Below, piece after piece: positions 1 through 5,280 of a stretch of DNA of 5,280 bases (the first letter of the stretch is position 1; each line of letters opens with the position of its first letter). The notes below the pieces were generated by a model, which did no database searches, was not told where the DNA came from, and was given only the letters and a program-made list of their open reading frames with translations. The stretch comes from Rhodospirillaceae bacterium (GTDB lineage Bacteria; Pseudomonadota; Alphaproteobacteria; Micavibrionales; UBA2020), in assembly GCA_003524565.1 (NCBI GenBank), contig DQGU01000253.1, positions 1 to 5,280 on the forward strand. Direction: 5' to 3'. The position numbers and the translations under genes are program-made.

Positions 1-1
1 C

Positions 2-1003
2 GGCCGTCAGGGCGACCCGGGCGCATCGAAATTCTACATCTCGCTCGAAGACGACCTGATGCGTATTTTCGGTTCGGAAAAAATGGATACTTTCCTGCAG
101 CGCATGGGGCTGAAGCCCGGCCAGCCGATTATCCACCCGTGGATTAACGCCGCCATCGAACGCGCGCAGAAAAAAGTCGAAGGCCAGCATTTCGAATACC
201 GCAAAAACGTCCTGAAGTTCGACAACGTCATGAACGACCAGCGCCGCGTCATCTATGACCAGCGCCGCGAAGTTATGACCTCCGACGACGTTACGGACAT
301 CATCGAAGACATGCGCGCCGATGTGATTTCGGCCATGGTGGCCGCCGCCATTCCGCAAGGCGCCTTCCCCGAGCAGTGGGATGCGCAGCTTTTGAAAAAC
401 GACGCGCACCGCCTGCTCGGCCTCACCATCCCCGTTGAAGAATGGGTGAAGGAAGAAGGCATCGACGCCGAAACGGTCGAAGAGCGCATCCGCAAGGATA
501 TCGACGGCCGCATCGCGGAGAAAAAAGCGATTTTCGTTATCGAAGCCGTGAAGCGTTTTGAAAAAGCGGCGCTGCTGCAACTCCTCGACCAGACATGGAA
601 AGAGCATCTGCTCGACCTCGAACATCTGCGTCAGGGGATTTTCCTGCGTTCCATCGGGCAAAAAGACCCGCTGAACGAATACAAATACGAATCCTTCGCC
701 CTGTTCGAAAGCATGCTGGTGCGCCTGCGCGAGCGTGTGACCAGCACCATCTGCCTGGTCGAGCTGCACGCCGATACGCAAGCGCAAGACCAGACGCAGC
801 ACCTGAACATGCCGCGCCCGCAAGCGCCGCAGCACACCGTGCTGTCGCGCGGGGAACAGCCCGTGCAGGATACAGAACCGCAACCCTTTGAAGGTGCGGC
901 GTTCAGCCCGAACGCCCCCGCCACATGGTCGCGCACGCCCCGCAACGCCCCCTGCCCCTGTGGTTCGGGCAAAAAGTACAAATATTGCCACGGCCAGAGC
1001 TAA
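2..1003 (+). CDS. secA: Protein translocase ATPase subunit SecA, C-terminal part (5' end outside window)
   Basis: SecA is the ATP-driven motor that pushes unfolded preproteins through the SecYEG channel in the inner membrane. The open frame enters from the left edge, so only the last 333 residues are present; the whole family is usually about 830-950 residues. Seen here, numbered within the fragment: the end of ATPase motif VI (GRQGDPG at 1-7, then SLEDDLMRIFG), the long scaffold helix with HPWINAAIERAQKKVE and FDNVMNDQR (about 45-81), a helical-wing stretch (about 95-165), the two-helix finger with LDQTWKEHL, LRQGIFLR and QKDPLNEYK (about 192-244), a Q/P-rich flexible linker (about 255-312), and a zinc-binding tail with Cys318, Cys320, Cys329 and His330. 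That tail binds SecB and phospholipids in characterised SecA proteins. The stop is TAA and a terminator lies 148 bases downstream. Identity is certain. The finger tip carries Ile218 where E. coli has Tyr794. Confidence 0.98.
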   Translation, partial: GRQGDPGASKFYISLEDDLMRIFGSEKMDTFLQRMGLKPGQPIIHPWINAAIERAQKKVEGQHFEYRKNVLKFDNVMNDQRRVIYDQRREVMTSDDVTDIIEDMRADVISAMVAAAIPQGAFPEQWDAQLLKNDAHRLLGLTIPVEEWVKEEGIDAETVEERIRKDIDGRIAEKKAIFVIEAVKRFEKAALLQLLDQTWKEHLLDLEHLRQGIFLRSIGQKDPLNEYKYESFALFESMLVRLRERVTSTICLVELHADTQAQDQTQHLNMPRPQAPQHTVLSRGEQPVQDTEPQPFEGAAFSPNAPATWSRTPRNAPCPCGSGKKYKYCHGQS

Positions 1004-1024
1004 AACGACACAAAACGCACGCCG

Positions 1025-1039
1025 TTAAGAAGACGTTTA
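1025..1039 (+). promoter_or_regulatory. CtrA-like box (TTAA-N7-TTTA) in the secA 3' region
   Basis: TTAA at 1025-1028 and TTTA at 1036-1039 are separated by exactly seven bases and followed by CCATTT. The known binding box of the alphaproteobacterial cell-cycle regulator CtrA is TTAA-N7-TTAA, so there is one mismatch. The box lies 21 bases after the secA stop, between convergent genes, so it precedes no annotated start. It could belong to a small transcript ending at the terminator, or be a chance match. No clear sigma-70 -35/-10 pair accompanies it. Confidence 0.2.
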
Positions 1040-1151
1040 CCATTTGCTGATAGATTGAAATCATCAGATGTATCGGACAAGTGGTGGACAAACGGTTTAA
1101 GCCTCTCTTTGCTCTGGTAAGTCGGGTGTGTGTGATTTTCTCCAAATTAAA

Positions 1152-1184
1152 ACGGCCTGTTTTTATAACAGGCCGTCTTTTTTT
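1152..1184 (+). terminator. Rho-independent terminator, probably bidirectional
   Basis: A perfect 10-bp stem (1152-1161 with 1167-1176, core ACGGCCTGT/ACAGGCCGT) encloses a 5-base loop. It is followed by one C and seven T residues (1178-1184), the classic form for stopping plus-strand transcription after secA. On the minus strand the same hairpin is followed by TTTTAATTT (complement of 1144-1152), so it can also stop the convergent helical-protein gene, whose TGA stop lies 29 bases away. It is the only strong hairpin I see in the window. Confidence 0.92.
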
Positions 1185-1205
1185 GTTTATGCCGCCGCGC
1201 GCCAA

Positions 1206-2111
1206 TCAGCGGTTCAAGTCCGACAACCGCAGCGCCGGACGCTGGCCGCGCAGAACGCCCGCGGTGTCTTCGGGCAGATAGGGCGTCATGGATTCGACCA
1301 GCGGCGCGATTTTCGCGTTATCCGCCGCGGCGGATTTAATCGCCGCCGTCTGGATGGCGCGCAGACCTGCGCCAACCTCCGCCTGCATTTTGCCGACGGT
1401 ATCCTGAATGCCCGTCATTTTTTCGACGGCGTCGTCGAGTTTCTGCATATTCAGATAACTGGTGAAAGCGCCCATAAACCCGCCCGCCATATCCACGAAC
1501 AGGTCGAGCGTATTGCCGAAGCCCAAATCCTTTGCCAGCTGTACGTCCTGCTTTTGCGCGTCGCGCAGTTTGCCGTTCAGCGCCTTGATACTCTCGCCCG
1601 CCGCGCTGATAGCCTCTTTCGCCTCGTCGGTTTCGAAATACGACAGCAGGCTGATGCCTTTGTTATTCGCGGCCATGTCCATCAGCTCCATATCGCTGGC
1701 TTCGTCCGCTTCTTTGATGGCGCTACGCAACTTTTGGGCTGCATCGTCAAGATGGCTTTCAATATCAACCAAGGTGGCGTAGCGCTCTTTATCTGCTGCG
1801 CCGCCCTTTGCGGCCAGCGCCGCTTCGCCCAGGTCGCGGTAAACGCCGATTGCCGTCTGGCGCAGGTTTTGTTCTTCATCCGCTATCATGCCATCAAGAC
1901 CGCGGATTTTACGCTCCATCGATGCGATTTTCGTGGCCTTGGTAAAAGCACGGCCAAGCTTGCCGAAAAAACCTGCGGGCGGCTGCGCGTTGAAGGCTTC
2001 GACAGCAGCCGCAAGCGGCGCGCGACTTTCCTGCCAGACGCTTTTTTGCGCACTGAAGCTTTGTGAATAGGTATCCCACGTTGCGTTGGCGGCAATAACG
2101 GCGTTTTGCAT
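1206..2111 (-). CDS. Unrecognised helical, cysteine-free protein (301 aa)
   Basis: I do not recognise this protein. The chosen start is the ATG at 2111, which has an AGGA ribosome binding site (2118-2121) six bases upstream. A TTG at 2147 would add 12 residues but has a poorer site. The product is 301 residues, rich in Ala, Glu, Asp, Lys, Gln and Met, with no cysteine, no signal peptide and no clear membrane helix. Long helices, probably partly coiled coil, are expected at about 62-100, 105-148 and 160-196. A glycine-containing, more hydrophobic stretch (about 196-221, LDLFVDMAGGFMGAF) is followed by another long helix (about 223-265). A basic, glycine/phenylalanine-rich turn (PPAGFFGKLGR) sits at 44-54. 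The other strand is also open, but it translates to an Arg/His/Phe/Cys-rich product that runs through the terminator. The gene has its own promoter and is convergent with secA. A scaffold, structural or membrane-associated role is conceivable, but no function can be assigned. Confidence 0.85.
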   Translation of the reverse strand: MQNAVIAANATWDTYSQSFSAQKSVWQESRAPLAAAVEAFNAQPPAGFFGKLGRAFTKATKIASMERKIRGLDGMIADEEQNLRQTAIGVYRDLGEAALAAKGGAADKERYATLVDIESHLDDAAQKLRSAIKEADEASDMELMDMAANNKGISLLSYFETDEAKEAISAAGESIKALNGKLRDAQKQDVQLAKDLGFGNTLDLFVDMAGGFMGAFTSYLNMQKLDDAVEKMTGIQDTVGKMQAEVGAGLRAIQTAAIKSAAADNAKIAPLVESMTPYLPEDTAGVLRGQRPALRLSDLNR

Positions 2112-2117
2112 GCTGTA

Positions 2118-2121
2118 TCCT
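2118..2121 (-). promoter_or_regulatory. Ribosome binding site that decides the start of the helical-protein gene
   Basis: On the minus strand AGGA sits six bases before the ATG at 2111, ideal Shine-Dalgarno spacing. The competing in-frame TTG at 2147 has only a GGGG run in front of it. This supports the shorter, ATG-initiated protein. Confidence 0.65.
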
Positions 2122-2175
2122 GACAAGGCTGCCGGGCGGATATCCAAAGACTCGCCCCGTTGATGACTGGCGAAG

Positions 2176-2204
2176 ATGATATACGCTTTTTAAAATTATG
2201 TCAA
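2176..2204 (-). promoter_or_regulatory. Near-consensus sigma-70-type promoter of the helical-protein gene
   Basis: Read on the minus strand, a perfect -35 hexamer TTGACA (2199-2204) is followed by a 17-base, very A/T-rich spacer and a -10 hexamer TATCAT (2176-2181), which matches TATAAT at five of six positions. Transcription would start near 2169, giving a leader of roughly 58 bases before the ATG at 2111. The -35 begins 16 bases past the glpK stop, so the downstream gene need not depend on glp operon transcription. The AT-rich composition stands out from the GC-rich surroundings. Confidence 0.8.
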
Positions 2205-2220
2205 ATAACGGGTGCGCCGC

Positions 2221-3702
2221 TTACGTCCCCGCCAAAACCTGCCCCACGGCCTTTTGCCAGCCCGCATAAAGCGGCGCGCGGGCATCTGCGGGCATCTGCA
2301 CATCGAACGTGCGTTCGTGCTGCCAGCGCGCGGCGATGTCATCCACCGATTTGAAAATCCCCGCATGCAGCCCCGCCAGATAGGCCGCGCCCAGCGCCGT
2401 GGTTTCGATGATGGCCGGACGCAAAACCGGCGTCGCGGTAATATCGGCGATGAACTGGCATACCCAGTTGTTTTTGACCATGCCGCCATCGACGCGGATT
2501 TCGGTCAGTTTCTTGCCCGCATCTTCCGCCATCGCGCGCATCAGGTCTTCGGTCTGATAGGCCTGCGCCTCCAGCCCCGCGCGCACCAGATGCGCCGCGC
2601 TCGCCCCGCGTGTCAACCCCGTAATCGCCGCGCGCGCATGCGGGTTCCAGTAAGGGGCACCAAGGCCGGTAAAAGCCGGCACCATATAAACACCGCCGTT
2701 GTTTTCGACGGATGTGGCCATCGCCTCCGTCTCGCCCGCCGATTTCAAAATGCCCAGACCGTCGCGCAGCCATTGTATTGCTGCGCCCGCAACGAAGATG
2801 GAGCCTTCAAGCGCGTAGCAAACGTCACCGCCCAAACGATAGGCGACAGTGGTAAGCAAGCGGTTTTTCGACGGGCGGAATTCGCTGCCGATATTCATGA
2901 GCGCGAAACAGCCCGTGCCGTAGGTGCTTTTGACCATGCCCGGCTTGAAACAGGCCTGCCCAATCAGCGCCGCCTGCTGGTCGCCCGCCATACCACCAAT
3001 GGCAATGGGCGCGCCCAGCATGTCGGTGCGGCCGAAATCGCCGCTGTTGTCGCGCACTTCTGGCAGCAGTCTGCGCGGCACACGCAAAAGCGCCAGCAAT
3101 TCATCGTCCCAATCCTGCGTGACGATGTTATACATCAACGTGCGCGATGCGTTGGTGATGTCCGTTGCATGCACCCGCCCGCCCGTCAAACGCCAAAGCA
3201 AAAAGCAATCAATGGTGCCGAAGGCCAGCTTGCCCGCTTCGGCTTTTTCGCGCGCGCCTTCGACATTGTCCAAAATCCATTGCACTTTGGTGCCGGAAAA
3301 ATACGCATCCAGCAGCAGGCCGGTTTTTTGGGTGAATAAATCCTCATGCCCCGCCGCGCGCAGCGCGTCGCAAATACCTGCCGTGCGGCGGTCTTGCCAG
3401 ACGATGGCGTTATAAAGAACCTCGCCCGTTTCGCGGTCCCACACAACGGTGGTTTCGCGCTGGTTGGTGATGCCGATGGCGGCAACGTCGATAGCATTCA
3501 CGCTCAGCTGGTTCAAAACCGCGCGGCAGACGTAAAGCGTATCTTCCCAGATATCTTCGGGGTTTTGTTCGACCCAGCCGTTGTCGGGGTAGAACAGCGG
3601 CAGCTCTTTTTGGCTGATACCGCGGATTTTGCCCGCTTCATCGAACAAAATCGCCCGCGTGCTGGTGGTGCCCTGGTCTATGGCCATGATGTAGCGTGTC
3701 AT
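2221..3702 (-). CDS. glpK: Glycerol kinase GlpK
   Basis: Cytoplasmic FGGY-family kinase that converts glycerol and ATP to sn-glycerol-3-phosphate, trapping glycerol in the cell. The product is 493 residues, close to the usual 495-505. Visible motifs: the N-terminal phosphate loop DQGTTSTR (9-16); NQRETT (80-85, with Arg82 and Glu83 for glycerol); WQDRRT (102-107); DAYFSGTK (132-139, with Tyr134), which begins FGGY signature 1; GDQQ (240-243, with Asp241, the expected catalytic base, and Gln242); YGTGCF (261-266); FTGLGAPYW (344-352); and VDGGMVKNN (404-412) near the ATP site. The ATG at 3702 is chosen because homology begins exactly there and a GGAG site (3710-3713) lies seven bases upstream. 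The frame stays open to 3831, but that extension lies inside glpD and looks nothing like GlpK. It lies 19 bases after glpD and is almost certainly co-transcribed with it. The loop that binds the inhibitor fructose-1,6-bisphosphate in E. coli appears to be deleted. Confidence 0.98.
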   Translation of the reverse strand: MTRYIMAIDQGTTSTRAILFDEAGKIRGISQKELPLFYPDNGWVEQNPEDIWEDTLYVCRAVLNQLSVNAIDVAAIGITNQRETTVVWDRETGEVLYNAIVWQDRRTAGICDALRAAGHEDLFTQKTGLLLDAYFSGTKVQWILDNVEGAREKAEAGKLAFGTIDCFLLWRLTGGRVHATDITNASRTLMYNIVTQDWDDELLALLRVPRRLLPEVRDNSGDFGRTDMLGAPIAIGGMAGDQQAALIGQACFKPGMVKSTYGTGCFALMNIGSEFRPSKNRLLTTVAYRLGGDVCYALEGSIFVAGAAIQWLRDGLGILKSAGETEAMATSVENNGGVYMVPAFTGLGAPYWNPHARAAITGLTRGASAAHLVRAGLEAQAYQTEDLMRAMAEDAGKKLTEIRVDGGMVKNNWVCQFIADITATPVLRPAIIETTALGAAYLAGLHAGIFKSVDDIAARWQHERTFDVQMPADARAPLYAGWQKAVGQVLAGT

Positions 3703-3709
3703 GCGCGCA

Positions 3710-3713
3710 CTCC
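3710..3713 (-). promoter_or_regulatory. Ribosome binding site of glpK
   Basis: GGAG on the minus strand lies seven bases before the ATG at 3702, within the 19-base glpD-glpK gap. It supports the 493-residue GlpK start over the longer open frame beginning at 3831. The gap is too short for a separate promoter or terminator, in keeping with one transcript. Confidence 0.75.
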
Positions 3714-3721
3714 GCCGTTTG

Positions 3722-5257
3722 TTATTTCGTTTTAGGCTTCGCCAGCAGCTTGCGTAGGAACTTGCCGACACGCTTTTGCGTCTCGTCCGATGCGTGCAGA
3801 CCAAGCTTGGAGCGGCGCCAGAAAATATCATCCACCGTCATCGCCCATTCATTGGATACGAGATAACGGATTTCCGCTTCGTAAATGCCATCGCCGAAAT
3901 CTTCGCCCATATCCGCCATACGCTTGCAGCCGCGTAAAATCGTGCGCACGCGCGAACCGTAAGCATGCGCAAGACGCAGTGCCAGCGATTCCGGCAGCCA
4001 GTTAAACTCGCGCCTGAGCGTTTTGACGAAAGTGTCGAAGTTCAGCCCCGATGCCTCCGCCCCCGGCAGCACGGCATCGGCCGTCCATGCGCCGCGGCCG
4101 CGGCCAAGACGCTCCACCACCTTGTCGCCCGCCTTTTCCGCGAGTTTGCGGAAGGTGGTGATTTTCCCGCCATAGACGGAAAGAATGGGCGCGTCTTTGT
4201 ATTCCTCGATATCCAGAACGTAATCGCGCGTGACGGCTTTAGCATCCGATGCGCCGTCATCCAGAAGCGGACGCACACCGCTATAGGTCCACTGCACATC
4301 TTCCGGCTTCACCGGTTTGCGCAGCCAGCTGCTGACGGCTTCGCACAAATATTCGACTTCTTCGAGGGAGATGCGCACCTCGTCAATATCGCCGTGATAT
4401 TCGACGTCGGTCGTACCGACGAGGGTGAATTTCTTTTCATACGGAATAGCAAAAACAATCCGCCCGTCGCCGTTTTGCAGGATATAGGCGTGATCGCCCT
4501 GATACAGGCGCGGCACGATGATATGGCTGCCTTTGACCCAGCGGATTTTATATTTCTGCACCACCGTGTCGCCGCCGTGGCCGACGATATCCAGCGCCTT
4601 GGTCACCCATGGCCCTGCGGCATTGACCACCATTTTGGCGTGGATTTTATAGGTTTCTTCGCTCACATGGTCATGCAGCGTCGCCGTCCAGCCGTCGTGT
4701 TTGTCGCGCTTGGCCAGATGCGTACATTCCGTGCGCGTCAAAATCGTCGCCCCACGCTCCGCCGCATCCAGCGCGGCCAGCACGACAAGCCGCGTATCTT
4801 CGACCCAGCAGTCGGAATAGCTGAAGCCGCGTTTGAAAATATTCTTGAGCGGCTGGCCGAAACGCGTGCCCGCAAGGTCAAGCCCCTTGGACGCCGGCAG
4901 CGTGCGCCGCCCGCCGATGTGGTCATAAAGAAAAAGACCGAGGCGGATGAGCCACCACGGACGCAGCTTCGCATGATGCGGCAAAACGAATGTCAGCGGC
5001 CAGATGATATGCGGCGCGGAGCGCAAAAGCACCTCGCGCTCCTTGAGCGCATCGCGCACAAGGCCGAATTCGTAATATTCCAGATAGCGCAAACCGCCGT
5101 GTATCAACTTGGTGCTGGCAGCAGAGGTGGCGGAGGCCAAATCATCTTTTTCGCAAAGAACAACGCTCAGCCCGCGGCCCGCAAGGTCGCGCGCGATACC
5201 GGCGCCATTGACGCCGCCGCCGATAACCAGAACGTCCGTTTCCCTGAGTTTGACCAC
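3722..5257 (-). CDS. glpD: Aerobic glycerol-3-phosphate dehydrogenase GlpD
   Basis: FAD-dependent, membrane-associated enzyme that oxidises sn-glycerol-3-phosphate to dihydroxyacetone phosphate and passes electrons to quinone, feeding both glycolysis/gluconeogenesis and the respiratory chain. The product is 511 residues (E. coli GlpD is about 501). Visible: the FAD dinucleotide fold VIGGGVNGAG (11-20) ending at Glu36; the family signature ATSAASTKLIHGGLRYLE (43-60); RGFSYSDCWVEDTRL (143-157); NAAGPWV (212-218); KGSHIIVPR (242-250); VGTTDVEY (280-287); YSGVRPL (325-331), where Arg329 matches the substrate-binding arginine (Arg317) of E. coli GlpD; GGKITTFRKLAE (363-374); and the C-terminal cap with GEDFGDGIYEAEIRYLV (451-467). 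The start is GTG at 5257, the only plausible one, because an in-frame TAA lies at 5267-5269. Its ribosome binding site is weak. It is the first visible gene of the glpD-glpK operon; its promoter is not recognisable in the 23 bases remaining before the window edge. Confidence 0.98.
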   Translation of the reverse strand: MVKLRETDVLVIGGGVNGAGIARDLAGRGLSVVLCEKDDLASATSAASTKLIHGGLRYLEYYEFGLVRDALKEREVLLRSAPHIIWPLTFVLPHHAKLRPWWLIRLGLFLYDHIGGRRTLPASKGLDLAGTRFGQPLKNIFKRGFSYSDCWVEDTRLVVLAALDAAERGATILTRTECTHLAKRDKHDGWTATLHDHVSEETYKIHAKMVVNAAGPWVTKALDIVGHGGDTVVQKYKIRWVKGSHIIVPRLYQGDHAYILQNGDGRIVFAIPYEKKFTLVGTTDVEYHGDIDEVRISLEEVEYLCEAVSSWLRKPVKPEDVQWTYSGVRPLLDDGASDAKAVTRDYVLDIEEYKDAPILSVYGGKITTFRKLAEKAGDKVVERLGRGRGAWTADAVLPGAEASGLNFDTFVKTLRREFNWLPESLALRLAHAYGSRVRTILRGCKRMADMGEDFGDGIYEAEIRYLVSNEWAMTVDDIFWRRSKLGLHASDETQKRVGKFLRKLLAKPKTK

Positions 5258-5280
5258 GCGACTACTTTATTGCCAGAGTG

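Noticed and set aside
595..981. Overlapping alternative frames within secA on both strands
   Set aside because: They are shadows of the SecA finger, linker and zinc-tail coding sequence. The SecA frame carries all the recognisable motifs.
1081..1281. Small plus-strand frame of 66 codons after secA
   Set aside because: It reads through the terminator hairpin into the 3' end of the convergent gene and has no recognisable ribosome binding site or domain.
1128..2066. Plus-strand open frame of 312 codons opposite the helical-protein gene
   Set aside because: Its product is rich in Arg, His, Phe and Cys with no domain, typical of the complement of a GC-rich gene. It runs straight through the hairpin terminator, while the minus strand has a promoter, a ribosome binding site and sensible composition.
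2112..2147. Alternative TTG start adding 12 residues to the helical protein
   Set aside because: TTG is a rare start and its ribosome binding site is weaker than the AGGA placed six bases before the ATG at 2111. It cannot be fully excluded, since the predicted transcript start near 2169 would include it.
2133..2157. Possible leader hairpin (GGGCG/CGCCC) upstream of the helical gene
   Set aside because: Only five base pairs with a 14-base loop and no T-run, so it is too weak to call a terminator or a riboswitch.
2212..3339. Plus-strand open frame of 375 codons opposite glpK
   Set aside because: It is fully covered by the unmistakable glycerol kinase on the other strand, and its translation is Arg/Ala/His-rich without motifs. 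Long antisense frames are common opposite GC-rich genes.
3703..3831. Upstream extension of glpK by 43 codons
   Set aside because: The added residues are Ser/Arg-rich, unlike any GlpK N-terminus, and overlap the 3' end of glpD. The ATG at 3702 has a good GGAG site and begins the family homology.

Overview
The window looks like chromosomal housekeeping DNA from a moderately GC-rich Gram-negative bacterium, probably an alphaproteobacterium. This rests on the style of the SecA C-terminus, with a zinc-binding tail of the CxCx8CH type, on the aerobic GlpD/GlpK pair, and weakly on one CtrA-like box. No genus can be named from the sequence alone. I see no mobile element, phage gene, CRISPR array, tRNA or rRNA.

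Layout: (1) Positions 2-1003, plus strand: the last 333 codons of secA, cut by the left window edge. (2) Positions 1004-1205: a 202-base gap between convergent genes. It holds a CtrA-like box and a strong hairpin terminator that should work in both directions. (3) Positions 1206-2111, minus strand: an unrecognised 301-residue, cysteine-free, almost entirely helical protein. It has its own near-consensus sigma-70-type promoter (2176-2204) and a good ribosome binding site. (4) Positions 2221-3702, minus strand: glpK, glycerol kinase. (5) Positions 3722-5257, minus strand: glpD, aerobic glycerol-3-phosphate dehydrogenase, complete but starting with GTG only 23 bases from the right window edge.

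glpD and glpK are transcribed in that order, 19 bases apart, almost certainly as one operon. GlpK phosphorylates glycerol to sn-glycerol-3-phosphate, and membrane-bound GlpD oxidises this to dihydroxyacetone phosphate, passing electrons to quinone. No glycerol facilitator (glpF) or GlpR repressor gene is in view. If present, they would have to lie upstream of glpD, outside the window, or elsewhere.

I find no convincing new multi-gene system. The points most worth a second look are the helical gene with its strong private promoter, the apparent loss of the fructose-1,6-bisphosphate regulatory loop in GlpK, and the long 3' region of secA.
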